From: Paracamarosporium sp. OC-R06-R3
Lineage: Eukaryota > Ascomycota > Dothideomycetes > Pleosporales > Didymosphaeriaceae
DNA length: 64,000 bases
Reading direction: 5' to 3'
Assembly: GCA_019828545.1 (NCBI GenBank)
Contig: JACVRA010000056.1
Location: 124,001-188,000 of the forward strand
The notes under the pieces are model-generated. The model made no database searches and was not told the origin of the DNA. It worked only from the letters and a program-made list of their open reading frames with translations. The translations under genes were made by a program, and so were the position numbers. Below, piece by piece: positions 11,335 to 22,090 of the stretch. Positions within the stretch are counted from its first letter, which is position 1. The number at the start of each line of letters is the position of its first letter.

Positions 11335-13217
11335 TGGCCCGGCTGGCACGAGGCCAGGCGTACTACTCGGATGGCATTGCGGCGTGCTTTTGTTGCTGAA
11401 CTAGTGGCTAACCCGGCATGCTTGTCTTTCAAGCTTGCTATTAGGATTTAATTCTCTTCCCCCGATATCCTCCGGAGGATCACCCGTCTATACTATCGAC
11501 TCTCCTTGTACAAATCTACGATATCTCCTTCGACATATTGGGTATACCACTGACACGGGCGACGGCGTTGCAACTAGCGAAAAACATCATTTCCGATAGA
11601 GCGCTTCTGGCATTGTGTCTCGACGCGCTACGCATTCACGGCGGACTGCAAACAAACGGTGTTTTGGTCGCATTTTGGGTTCCTTCTACTATTAAGACTT
11701 CTACAAGAAAATTCCCGGTTACAGATATAGGTGTTCTGTAGCGTTTGGTTGTCTGACTTGAATTATTGTCGCCCGGTGGCCTTTACGGCACCATTACAAA
11801 GGGTAGATTTCCTATGTGTGGGTTCGGAAAGCTGGGATACCATGTTACGGCGCGGAGAAAGATGGGTGTTATTGTAGCGGTGGTGCTGGTGTCGTTTCTG
11901 GTCTGGTCTGGTCATCTTGGGTCTGGTGCATATCGCGACATGTTTGCGGGTTTGTCTCTCGATACTATACTGTACGGCTGGGATGATGATTCACGTCAAT
12001 CGCGTGGTGTTGGCTTTAGCTTTTTTTTTCCTTTGCGCTTCTTTCGCTATTGTATGTATGGGGAGGAGATACACCCTGGAGTCGGCTGGTCGAGCGATCT
12101 TTGTTGTCATTCTGGCGCTCTTGCTCTTCGGCTTGCGCACGTCGCTTTTGGGTTCGCCTACGCATACTGCACACGCCCCGGCGCCTTTCGCTGTCGGGGG
12201 CAGTGACTTAGCATTTATCAATCATCTACTGTCTATCAATTGCGCCTTCTTTTGTGCACTCCTGGCATCAGCTTGCATCGTGTGGTCGATGCGATGTCTT
12301 CGTGACTGCCATGTCTAAGACGAGAGGGGCTTGCCCGTGCGACGTTTGCCCCGCTGCTGCGTAACACTCCGTTGAGCGCGTTTCAGGTGGTTTCGCGGGC
12401 GGGTGGGCCGACGAACGTGGGCGGGTATGTGTGTATGTCTCTGTTCAGCTGGGGGGAAGGGAAGGTGGCGTTTTGCTGTGTTATGCGGCGTGGTGCGGAG
12501 TGGGGAGAGACAATGGTGCTGGGGTGCATCGGTGTGAGGTCTGCGCGTGTGTGGTGGTGTGGAGGGGCTGCGGGTCTGGGATTGAGGGATGAATGGAGGG
12601 GGTGTTAGGTGGAATGGGAGTGGGAGTCTGGCTGGTGTGCTGGGTGGTTTGGGAGTTGTGTGGTATGGAAGGGTGGTCTGGTGAGTTCTTTGTACGTGGT
12701 GCGATTCTGCGGCTTGTAGTACGTCTGTCTGGCATTGCAGAGTTGGGTTGTATCCCATGGACGTGGGCACCAAGTAACAGAGCTCAGCTTAACTACATGC
12801 ATGTATACTTTACATGCGTTTACATCCTACAGAACGGTACCATCCACCAGCTGCAGCTCTCCTCCCTCGCAGAGCTTTGAAATGCGTTTCCCTGAGTGGT
12901 GAGGCCCCGACGGCGCTTGCACGGAAGCGTCATCAACACCTACGTCATCCACGCAAAAGCTCCATCATCCACCTCGGCTTTTCCACCGCACGCCCAAGCT
13001 ACACTACACCCATTGCGCGCGCTGTTCCATCTTTTTCCTCTCGAATCCTGTCCTTCACAACGCTGAGAGCTTCCCACTACATCTGCATTCGAGTTCCCTC
13101 GCACGCTGCATACCGAGGAGATCAAACAGCTACCTATTGAGCTACCTACCTAGCACACAGCTCCGCAACCCACCGACCGTTGTCTCCGATCCATCACCCA
13201 CCACCGCAAAAGTAACA
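11335..13217. other. intergenic region, no supported gene
   Basis: About 1.9 kb. Frames at 11,766-12,318 encode hydrophobic but unrecognisable peptides. The minus-strand frames near 12,315-12,800 are Pro/Thr/His-rich and low-complexity. I see 3' and 5' flanks only. Confidence 0.5.
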
Positions 13218-13784
13218 ATGTCGTCCGCACTCCGCATCCCAGCCGCCCGCCGCGTCTTCGCGCCGCGCTTCGTCGTGCCCACGACCCGCGCCTTCCACGG
13301 CTCCGCGCTGCGCGCCGCGGGGAAGGAAACTCATCTCCGTATGTCCGGCCCTTCATTCATTCCCCAATCCCAGTTCCAGTTCCAATTCCGATTCCAATTC
13401 TACTTCACGTTGTAACAGAATTGGAACGGGAACACAACACCGCTCGTAATCAGAAGATCAGCACGTTCAAACTAACGCACGCACGCAGACGACGAGGGCC
13501 GCGCAGAGGAAGTGCAGAAGACGAAGGAGGAGCATTTGAAGAAGCAGAAGGAGGGGAGGGGCGAGTGGGAGGAGGGGCTTGCGAGTGATAGCGAGAGCAT
13601 TGTGAGTCTGGCCTGTCCTACCTCGTTCTCTTTTGGAGATCGTGGGGTCCACAGTGTGTGAATGTGTACTAATACGTGCGTGCAGGTCAAGGCGGATCGC
13701 GGCGAGGCGGAAGCGTCCGAGAAGACGATTAAGAAGTTGCAGGAGGAGACGGCGAAGATTGCGGGGGAGAAGGCGAGGTCTTAG
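13218..13784 (+). CDS. small mitochondrial-type protein, unknown function
   Basis: Exons 13218-13338, 13489-13601 and 13686-13784 give 110 aa. The N-terminus (MSSALRIPAARRVFAPRF...TTRAFHGSALRAAG) is Arg/Ala-rich without acidic residues, like a mitochondrial presequence. The rest is highly charged and helical (HDEGRAEEVQKTKEEHLKKQ, then SDSESIVKADRGEAEASEKTIKKLQEETAKI). It resembles a conserved fungal small-protein family whose members I recall as uncharacterised. An IF1-like ATPase-inhibitor role is possible from size and helical charge pattern, but the IF1 signature is not evident. Codon-phase agreement across both introns supports the model. Confidence 0.75.
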
Positions 13785-14604
13785 GGTGGTTTGCGTTGTG
13801 TGGGGGTGGATGATGGAGCTATATATGGAATGGATAAGGGAAGAGGGGTTTGATGGGAGGAGACGGTTCTGCATGGTTCGGTAGAGACTTTGCATTTGTA
13901 CAATCATGTTCGATTTGGAAGTTCAATGTTATGGCTTCTTGTTCCTTTTTCTTACCGACCGTTTTGACGCAGGGAGTGGAATCGAGCGCTCGATTGCGTA
14001 GCTTGAGCTGAAGGAGAATACTCGCATACTTGTCTGGTGTCGTTTGATAACATTTGCGGGAGCGTCACGTCAAGATTTATATCAAGCATGAGTTAGGTGG
14101 AATGTGACTGAACTACTGTTGTTTTTGTACTCGGAACACACTCCCATCCAAACGTGTTAACAAAGTAATTACCACGCTCGGCAACATTCAAGCGGCAGAT
14201 ATTGCAACCACGTAATCAAAGTACTCGGTGCGCCGACTCCCTCGGCGTGCTGAAGGACCTCGGCTGCTGGTGGAGCCTGACCAGTCACGTGACCCCTTCA
14301 CATGTTGGTGCTCAAATAATCCCGGTCCCTTGTATTCCGTTGCAAAACAACATACTCCCGAAATCGCATTCCTGGCATCCCTCGTGGGCTCAGACGTAAC
14401 GATAACCGCTTATCGCGCAAATCCCGGTGGTTATCCGCATTCAGCCGAGTAAGATCAAGTTGCACAGCGCAAACCGACGCTGACACGTGCGTTGGTCACG
14501 GTGAATGAGCCCAAACATATAAGACCTAACACTCTTCATCTTTCCAACGCTTGGCTGTCGCTCGTGAACCTGCGGAATCTGTTCTCCCCCACCACATCCT
14601 CAGG
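13785..14604. promoter_or_regulatory. promoter region of citrate synthase gene
   Basis: 820 bp. A TATA-like CATATAAGAC lies at about 14,515-14,525, some 85 nt before the citrate synthase ATG. Nothing else is supported. Confidence 0.4.
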
Positions 14605-16146
14605 ATGACTGTCAAAAACATTCCGCGGCAGTCACTCACAGTAGTCGACAACCGCACCGGAAAGTCCTACGACCTACCAATTACCCACAACTCTATCCTA
14701 GCCACGGACATAAAAAATATCAAAGCCGAATCGCCAGAAGACACTCCTGAAGATGAAACCAATCAGGGCCTGAGAATATATGACCCAGCGTACATGAACA
14801 CCGCTGTTGTCCAGAGCAAAATCACCTACATCAATGGCCTGCAAGGAATATTAAGATACCGCGGATATCCCATAGAACAGCTAGTACAAAAGAGCAACTT
14901 TCTCGAGACGGCGTTCCTCCTCATCTACGGCGAGCTCCCCACGGAACCGCAATATGCAGAATGGCAGGACGAAGTCAACCGACACACCTTCATCCACACA
15001 GACATCGAAGGCATGATGAAGAGCTTCCGATACGACACGCACCCTATGTCGATGCTAACAGCCGCATTCGCAACGCTCGGCGCCTTCGCCCCAGAAGCCA
15101 ACCCCTCTCTCCGCGGGCAAAAGCTCTACACCAACGCCGCCTCCGGAGACCTCGAAAGCCTCCAGGTCCTCGACAAGCAGATTCTCCGCATCCTCGGAAA
15201 AGCTCCCACCCTCGCCGCAGCAGCCTACCGCATGCGACAAGGACGCCCCTTCAACCGCCCCGCTCAAGGCCTCTCCTACACAGGCAACTTCCTCCACCTG
15301 CTCGATACCCTGTCAGATACTCCGTACAAGCCGCACCCCGTCCTGGAAAAAGCGCTAGACGCCCTCTTCATCATCCACGCAGACCACGAGGTCAATTGCT
15401 CCACGGCCACCGTCCTCCAGGTAGGTTCCTCGCTCGTAGATCCCTACAGCGTGGTTGCAGCAGGTTGCGCAGCGCTGTACGGCCCGTCCCACGGCGGCGC
15501 CTCCGAAAGCGCCATCCGCATGCTCATGGAGATCGGATCGCCGGAGAACGTCCCCGCGTTCATGGCGCAGGTCGAGCGGCGCGAGCGCGTCCTCGTCGGC
15601 TTCGGGCACCGCGTCTACAAGAACGTGGATCCGCGCTCCACAGCCATCCGCAAGCTCGCGGACGAGGTCTTCAAAGTCACAGGCCGGAACAAGCTGCTCG
15701 ACACGGCGCTGGAGCTCGCGCGGTACGCGCGCGAAAGTGAGTTCATGCGGAAGAGAAACCTTTACCCTAATGTCGACTTCTACTCTGGCCTTATCTACCA
15801 GGCCATGGGCTTCCCGCTGGAGTATGTCTCGCCCCTGAATCCCCCGAAGCTTCGAAGTGCGTGCTGACAAGGAAACAGCTTTTACCCCGTGCTCTTCGCG
15901 GTCCCGCGCTGCGTCGGCTGGCTCGCTCACTGGCGCCAGCAGATGCTCACGCCGTCGGGCGTCAAGATCTGGCGCCCTAGACAGCTGTACGTTGGGTCCG
16001 GAGAGCGAGAGTACGTCGAGGCGAGGCAGAGGCGGGGGAAGAGCGGTGCGTCTGTGTTCGAGGCCCCGGTTAAGGTTAGTCATGGGGGTGACAGTCGGAG
16101 GACCCAGCTTGCGGCGGGGAAGGAGGCCGTTAGGGCGAAGTTGTAG
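14605..16146 (+). CDS. Citrate synthase with C-terminal PTS1 (AKL)
   Basis: Exons 14605-15821 and 15879-16146 (57-nt intron) give 494 aa. The longer open frame upstream needs a TTG start, so the ATG of MTVKNIPRQ is used. Catalytic residues are visible: HADHE near residue 258, GFGHRVYKNVDPR near 332 (the family signature with the second His) and the Asp of VDFYSG near 390. The style (ITYINGLQGILRYRGYPIEQL) is that of bacterial-type/type II-like citrate synthases. There is no mitochondrial presequence, and the protein ends ...VRAKL, a canonical peroxisomal PTS1 tripeptide. I infer a peroxisomal enzyme (glyoxylate cycle or acetyl-CoA disposal). A methylcitrate synthase activity is a less likely alternative. 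Confidence 0.93.
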
Positions 16147-16905
16147 GGTGTATGCTGGGAGGACATGGTGTTAAGATAGACGCTGGAGTTTAGATAGGTC
16201 TTGGGCCGGGCGGGGACTGCTGTTGTAGGATTTATGACGAGGCTTAGAGATTTATCTACTTATCTACTTACTTACGTATGTGGATACTCAGATTCGGTCA
16301 ACTTCGAGCTAAGTGGGGTGGGATGAGGAGATGGCGTAACGTTGCGCAAAGTGTTTCGCTCCAGAACACGGCCTCGACGAAACCCAGTCCCAGACGCCTC
16401 CGATTCCACTGCAACGCCGCCAACAGCAGGAAGCATATCATCTACATCCATGATTTCTCTCACCGAGTACTATACTGCCCAACCAGCCAGTCCCACTACC
16501 TTACTCATCCGCTACCGTATCAGCTAGTCTGAATCTCTGCATCGATCAAAGGTTCTAATAAGTAGCGGAATAAAGCGGCAGGCTGTTGCATTGTGTGGCC
16601 TTCGTTTTCGGCACAGCGTTAGCATATCTTTGTATCTGAAGTATAGCGAGCTGTGGAGGGCGGTGCGAGGAAGCATGCTCTATAAATTGGTGAGGAACGG
16701 ATGTCGTTTGCAGTCTAAGGTCCCGCACGTACTAGTCTAAGAATCTTAGCCGGAAAGTTGAAATAGCCTTTCTTGTAAATCTCAGCTATGGTGGATATCT
16801 GCTTTTTCTTGTCTTTCTCGTCGATGGGTTATGCACAGAGAGGCAATACATATAGGGAATCTGAAGCAAGCGCCTGCATAGCATTGCGGAAAAGAGCACT
16901 CACGT
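16147..16905. other. intergenic region
   Basis: No gene recognised. It holds the 3' flank of the citrate synthase gene and the 3' flank of the opposing small gene. A TACTTATC-type short repeat lies near 16,256-16,275. Confidence 0.5.
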
Positions 16906-17412
16906 TTACAAAATTCGATGAAAGGTCTCAAACACGCATTTATATCGTTCGTCTTGGTTTTCAGTAGACTTAGCTTGTATCCTTTGCCTTCGTATGACTA
17001 AACCCTTTGTTCGTTTCCGTCGCCTCTTGGGTGCCATTTCTGCTTTCCTGGCATCTTGCGTCACTTCTGTCGAGTCGCTGTTGTCTTCGTCCATTGAGTC
17101 TTCGTTATCATCCTCCATGGCTATTCCTAAGCAGTCCTTGCACTGCCCACGTGTGGTGTCTTCTCTAAATCCAGACAACGTCAACCGCAGAATGAATTCG
17201 ATCAGGCCATCTCTCAGTTTTCTAGGGCTCATAATAAGCACCGCGTACGGTATTTTGTATTCATCCGCAATAGTGGAAACGAACCGAGAACACAAAACAC
17301 ACTCATGGCTTGCGCATTTAGTTGCCTGTTCAAAGGTACAGAGGTCATGAAGTACTTCTCTAGAGAAAGTTGCCTGGAGGCAGTATCGGAATTGCAAGCA
17401 CTCAGTTGCCAT
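16906..17412 (-). CDS. hypothetical protein, 168 aa
   Basis: Single open frame from ATG to TAA; not recognised. The first part is Cys-containing (CLQFRYCLQ, CTFEQATKCASHECVLC). The middle is acidic (EDDNEDSMDEDNSDST). The C-terminal part has a strong basic cluster (PKRRRKRTKG) like a nuclear localisation signal. The ordered switch from acidic to basic suggests real coding sequence, perhaps a nuclear protein. There is no homology call, and it could be an exon of a larger gene or a relic. Confidence 0.4.
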   Translation of the reverse strand: MATECLQFRYCLQATFSREVLHDLCTFEQATKCASHECVLCSRFVSTIADEYKIPYAVLIMSPRKLRDGLIEFILRLTLSGFREDTTRGQCKDCLGIAMEDDNEDSMDEDNSDSTEVTQDARKAEMAPKRRRKRTKGLVIRRQRIQAKSTENQDERYKCVFETFHRIL

Positions 17413-18232
17413 TGTTCAAGCGAACAAGGCTGAGTTGGTAGCCTAGCTTGTTTGTGTATTTTCGTAGTAGATAGCCAAGCCGCGCGCGGCGCAGCCCGCA
17501 TGGTCACACGAGATCGGTGGTTGAGACGCTCACTGCATGCTTGGTGTGACGTTAGGGTGTTCATTCCAAGAGTCAATCAGTCGCACACCAGTATTGCTCA
17601 TGACGATAGCTGCGCTGTTGCAGTATACGACTACGTCGCTCATGAACTTGTCACTCTTGTATCACTTGGACTGCGTCGATCCGTAGCATTCTTTACAAAG
17701 GCATCAACGAACACTTTATGTATACTATTACATATACCCTATATATATTGTTCAAGTAGTCTTTTTATCACCGAATCAAACAAAAACTCATAATTGGGTT
17801 CTTTGAGCCGGGCTTCGAAGTGGCTTTTAGTTTTTGTCTTTTTTTCTTCGATCTCGTTCAAAAAGGTCAGACGGAGCGGCAGTTCAAATCCATCACCCGG
17901 CAAACAACACAAAGAGATAAATTGCAGTTGCCATTTTAGTACCGATACCCTTCGATACAAGATTGATTTTCGTGCTTTTGACATAAGTCCTGGTCTTTCC
18001 TTTGCTGAGAACAATCGTCCAAGCACATGATATAGCCTCACTCATAACATTGGCAAACCTAGAGAAGTTGTATAACTTTGTTTTATCCTAATACGTACTT
18101 TATTCTTCCCGGCCGAGTGGTTCTTACAATGTAGTAAATCTGGAAGGTGTCTATAAACGCCAACGAGAAGTGATCTCCGACATAAGAGCTTGCCCTGACG
18201 TGACCTGGCAACTGGAGCACCAGGTATCGTAT
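17413..18232. other. intergenic region with an open minus-strand fragment
   Basis: A minus-strand frame at 17,739-18,041 lacks an initial ATG (GTG) but looks protein-like (FLNEIEEKKTKTKSHFEARL). It may be a relic or an exon of the 16,906-17,412 gene. Otherwise nothing is seen. Confidence 0.3.
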
Positions 18233-20162
18233 CTATTCACGACCTTCCATTAAAGCTTCCACCAAAACGCCCCGACCCTCCACCTGTACTCGTTTGGCCG
18301 CATCTTCAAGCTCCTTTCGTAGCTGTTGCACCGTGGCCACGCGTACACCCTTCATCCAACCTCCCGGTACTTGATCAGATCCCGATCCTGCAGCAGCTTC
18401 GACCAGAGCCGCGTAGTCTGGAGAAGGATTGAAAGATGTGTTAAGCTCTTCATCCGTAGCCGTTTTGTTGAGGCCATCAGGGTACATGATCGCGGTAGAG
18501 TTTCGTGGTGCTTTCCATCCTATGATACGCTTCTGTCAGCAAACCTTGGGATATGTTAAGATTGGTGGACGTTCTTACCGCCATTGTTGAGCACCACCGT
18601 CAGCACTGGGATCTCATACTTGCGTGATACCCAAGCAGCACTCGATGGAGCTGAGCACATGAAGCAGCCATCGCCAACAATCTGACAAACTAAGCCAGTG
18701 TGCGATGATCGATCCTTATCGATGGGCTTCTTCGCCTGATCCTGCAACGCCAGCTTCACACCGAGAACTGCGCCATTGCTCCATCCTATTCCCGTTGAAC
18801 CGCCGTTGATCCAACTTCCTGGTCGGTCGCATTGCAGCTGGTTGAAAAGAGGTCGGCCGTTTGACGACACTTCAACAACAAAGGTCGTATTTCCTGGAAG
18901 TGACTGTTTGAGCAGGTTACCGATGTTGTGTATATTTAGAGGTGTATTGTCAGAGAGAGAAGTGAGTGCGGCGATTCCTTTAAGGCGTATTTGCTGAGCC
19001 TCATGAAGTCGATCCCATCGGACTGCATACTTTGAATCTTGGAGAGTCTCTTGGAGAGAAGCGTCTTGACGGACGTGTTGTATTATCTGGGTCAACGCCT
19101 CATAGCTATCTGCCCTCCAACGGCCATGAGCAGGGAAAAGCGACACCGACATCTGTTGCTTCAGTGGGTCGATATCGATATGGTAGATTTTGGCGTCCTT
19201 AGCTGGAGGGTTTCGAGAAGGAATCCACGGCACATCGCAATCAAGGAGTAAGATGACGTCTGCGTCACGCGTGCAGTCATCAATCCCAAGGGAAAAGCCG
19301 ACAAATGCGCGATGTGAGAAGGGGAAACACACATCACTGCCCAGCACGTCATAGATGCGGAGGCCTCGTATAAGGTCTGCAAGTTGAACGAGCTTTTCAG
19401 GACAGTTAAGATTGCGGCCAGAGTACCCAGTGATAATTAGAGGGCGTTCTGCATGAACAAGCGCTTCAGCGACTTTGCTCACAGCGGCTTGCGGTAGAGC
19501 GCTTGGTCCAACAGGTACCCATTGGTCCTGTGGGATTGAGTATGGTTCAATAGTTTCAGCTAAGGTCTCCCGCGCGCTTGCAAGGTAAACCGGACCTTGA
19601 GGCGTGCTGCTGGCGAATTGAAGAGCGCGAGACACCATTTGTTTGATGTTCTTTCCTGTACGGATCTCTCCTGTATAGCGACAGTACTGGCGCACAATCG
19701 TCTTCTGGTCTGGGGCTTCTTGCAACCAATGCATGTATTCTGTTCGAGAGCCAGGGAGTTCGCCAGCCTCTGTAAATGGGCAAAGACCAGCAAATATGAA
19801 AACAGGAGCTCGGCCTATACTGGCGTTATGGAGACCGTGTGCAAGGGCTTGGGTCCCGACGTCCACGTGGACGATAACAGCTTGTGGACGATCGGTAATG
19901 CGTGAATAGCCATGGGCCATTGAAATGGCAGTGATTTCAGAAGGACAAGTAATCATCTTAGGCCATTGATCGGGGCGCTCTCGTTTACCCTTGATGATAG
20001 CCTCAATGATAGATGGGTGATCTGAGCCGAGGTTGACGAAGCAATTCTCTACACCAGCCTATCGGTGGGCATTAGTCGCTAATCGAAACTACCAGTGAGC
20101 AGATGACGGACCTCCCATAGGGCCTCGAAGAGCGCGAAGGCTGTCGTATACCTGTGCCTCAT
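18233..20162 (-). CDS. Thiamine-diphosphate-dependent enzyme (acetolactate synthase / decarboxylase-like)
   Basis: Exons 20162-20112, 20058-18579 and 18519-18233 (introns 53 and 59 nt) give 605 aa. I start at MRHRYTTAFALFEALWEAG because the family begins near this motif; an upstream in-frame ATG at 20,321 would add an unlikely extension. An N-terminal Pyr domain has the catalytic-type Glu in CPSEITAISMAHGY. A central domain carries PLIITGYSGRN. The C-terminal PP domain has the GDG...NN thiamine-diphosphate motif (GDGCFMCSAP...LNNGG, which spans an intron). The superfamily includes acetolactate synthases, benzoylformate and 2-oxoacid decarboxylases; the substrate is not readable. It lies just downstream of the peptide precursor on the same strand and may serve that pathway, but this is inference. 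Confidence 0.88.
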
Positions 20163-20758
20163 TCTTAGTAAACAGCAAAAGAGGCCAAGGCGTGAAAAAC
20201 AGAAGGGGATAACAGTAAAACCGCTATTGTCAAAGGCACATACTCTGTAGTTGAGGCCATCGATGTAGGTTTGAAGCGAGCCGGGTAACGGGAGTGGAAG
20301 TGGAGTTGGAGAGGTGGTCAAGACTGGGAGACAAGCGCCGCCGCCAAGAATGCATGAAGGCGTACGGAAAGTGGGAAAACTTCACTACTTGACCCTCACC
20401 TGGTTACACAAACGGCATGCGGCGGGGTACATATCACGTGAGAGCATGAGTGCACGGACGTAAGATATCACGGGGTTCTGTGCTCGGAGCCCATTGCTAC
20501 GGTACGCTCATTAATTGGCTTAGTGAAGACTTGTGATCATTCGCAGTGGCATTCCCCTCACGCTCCCGGTAGCACCTCGCTCGATTTGACATTCTTATCT
20601 ATGCGCCAATCAGAATCCGTCCAATTTCGTTGATCCAGAGCTATAACGAGCGTCCAGGGAAGTAAGCAAAGCTCGATAACGACTGATTCGCCCGACTGTC
20701 TTACTTGCATACAGTCAGTATCGCTATACTGTCTGTATATCGCTTCATCTGTTCTCGA
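20163..20758. other. spacer between TPP enzyme promoter and precursor 3' end
   Basis: Upstream region of the TPP-enzyme gene and 3' flank of the peptide precursor, both on the minus strand. It contains the hairpin listed separately. It carries no gene. Confidence 0.5.
20709..20738 (-). terminator. hairpin just downstream of the peptide precursor
   Basis: Arms 20709-20721 and 20726-20738 pair at 12 of 13 positions around a 4-nt loop. It lies 20-50 nt past the precursor stop codon, so it falls in the 3' UTR or at the 3' end. A role in mRNA stability or 3'-end formation is inference; fungal Pol II terminators are not normally hairpins. Confidence 0.35.
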
Positions 20759-21202
20759 TTACACATCGACTGCATACGAGGACTTCTCAGGATTGCGATT
20801 AACGTCAAGGATCGTATCGATCTCAAAGTTCGTTCTCTTTTCAGTAGTGGCGTAAGAAGACTTGTCAGGGTTGCGATTAACGTCGAGGATGGTGTCAATC
20901 TCGAAATTGGTCCTCTTTTCTGTGGGAGCGTAAGAGGACTTTTCGGGGATGCGGTTCACGTCAAGGATCGTATCGATTTCAAAGTTGGTCCTCTTTTCCG
21001 TAGTGGCGTAAGAGGATTTGTCAGGGTTGCGGTTTACGTCGAGAATGGTATCGATCTCGAAGTTGGTCCTCTTCGTATCGACTAGAACTTGAATAAGGAC
21101 TTTGGCGAGGCCACTGCGGTAGGGCTAGGTACCATTTGGTTGAGCTACTGGAGCGGCCATAGCAACAGCAAATAGAACAGAGAGCACCTCAAGACCCTTC
21201 AT
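20759..21202 (-). CDS. kexin-processed repeat peptide precursor (putative RiPP precursor)
   Basis: Exons 21202-21133 and 21081-20759, with a 51-nt intron (GTACCT...TTCTAG), give 130 aa. The intron removes an in-frame TAG and joins signal peptide and repeats in phase. Residues 1 to about 17 (MKGLEVLSVLFAVAMAA) form a secretion signal. After VDTKR come three full 26-residue repeats and a fourth shorter one. Each repeat starts TNFEIDTILDVNR and continues with a variable N/I, P, D/E, then KSSYA. The first three end with T-T-E-K-R or P-T-E-K-R, and the last ends AVDV. The dibasic KR pairs are Kex2 sites. This is the layout of fungal ribosomal peptide precursors (UstA, AprA, GigA). The divergent neighbour is a UstYa-family gene. 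The product is unknown; I recognise no published core in these repeats. Confidence 0.9.
20771..21067 (-). repeat. four 78-bp tandem coding repeats of the precursor
   Basis: Units 21067-20990, 20989-20912, 20911-20834 and a 63-bp partial unit 20833-20771. Copies differ largely at third codon positions (for example Asp GAT/GAC, Leu CTC/CTT, Val GTA/GTG/GTT) while the 13-residue block stays identical. The peptide, not just the DNA, is therefore conserved. Confidence 0.95.
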
Positions 21203-22090
21203 GTTGGCGTTCTGGACGAATGATTTCACAGTCTCGGTGGTAGGCACAAGGATGGGAAACTGAAAGGTAGGAGCTAGATGTCGCGGTCTCAATCCAAGTA
21301 GAATCCCAGACGAGCCGCTTTCTCAGCCCAGTGTCTGGATTGTACTTATATCAGACCCCAGTTGGTATTACTCAGTCGGATCGTCCATTTCAGGCTGAAC
21401 GAGAAGCCAGTAAAAGTCCAATCGATTCAGGCATCCAAGCTCGTGATTATTTTGTGCCACCTACCATTGTAGTATCCCCCTCCCATAGTCTTCGCTTCCC
21501 ATAGTCTTCCCCTCCCATCGTATCCTTATCTTCCAATGGATAGGCTGGTTTAATCTACTAGGGATGTACGCATGCCTTACGCAATGCCTCTCGTACATAT
21601 GTGTAAAGAAGAGGGAGTACCCTTGCCCCTCACATCTGCAGATGTTGAGGACCCGGAGTTTCATCTTGTAAACCTATTGGCTACTATGTCTATATTGGCA
21701 ATACACTTTGCATCATCAGAATTGCATCATCACGAAAACGTAGAACACCAAGGCTTCTCATGGATGAGGATACGGTCGAACCTACATGGATGTATGCAGT
21801 ACGAGTGGCGTGATCTACAGAGGGGAATGGCTGGTAATTGGCCAGGATGCTTCTCATTCGGTAGATGATTTGCATCAGGCGTCACGAGGAAAGTGGTATA
21901 GGTCCACGAATGATGGGATAAACAATGAGCTTCACCCCGCTCGTACATGCACGCGCAACTTCGAAGGGCACTTAATCGCTCTTCTCTGATCCCCTCGTTG
22001 CATTTGAAAACAGTACTGATACATTATTTATTGACTTTGGCTGTTTCATTGAAAAAACATCATCGCTCTCGCTGCAAAAGTCTGCGCAAC
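21203..22090. promoter_or_regulatory. shared divergent promoter, peptide precursor / UstYa gene
   Basis: 888 bp between the two start codons, likely to co-regulate both genes. A TATA-like GATATAAG (minus strand, 21345-21352) lies about 145 nt before the precursor ATG. Pyrimidine-rich repeats of CTCCCATAGTCTTC type occur near 21,478-21,530. A plus-strand frame at 21,572-21,868 is not recognised and probably is not a gene. No Zn2Cys6 regulator gene is seen beside it. Confidence 0.5.

Noticed and set aside
11766..12318. hydrophobic ORFs 11,766-12,206 and 11,917-12,318
   Set aside because: Overlapping frames with the same hydrophobic bias, no start context, no recognised domain.
14551..14604. 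upstream start of citrate synthase
   Set aside because: The first codon of the longer frame is TTG; the first ATG at 14,605 fits.
20163..20321. N-terminal extension of the TPP enzyme from the ATG at 20,321
   Set aside because: The added residues (Pro-rich then Cys/Phe-rich) do not resemble the family start, while MRHRYTTAFALFEALWEAG does.
21572..21868. 98-aa ORF in the shared RiPP promoter as a second precursor
   Set aside because: No signal peptide, no KR-flanked repeats, no motif.
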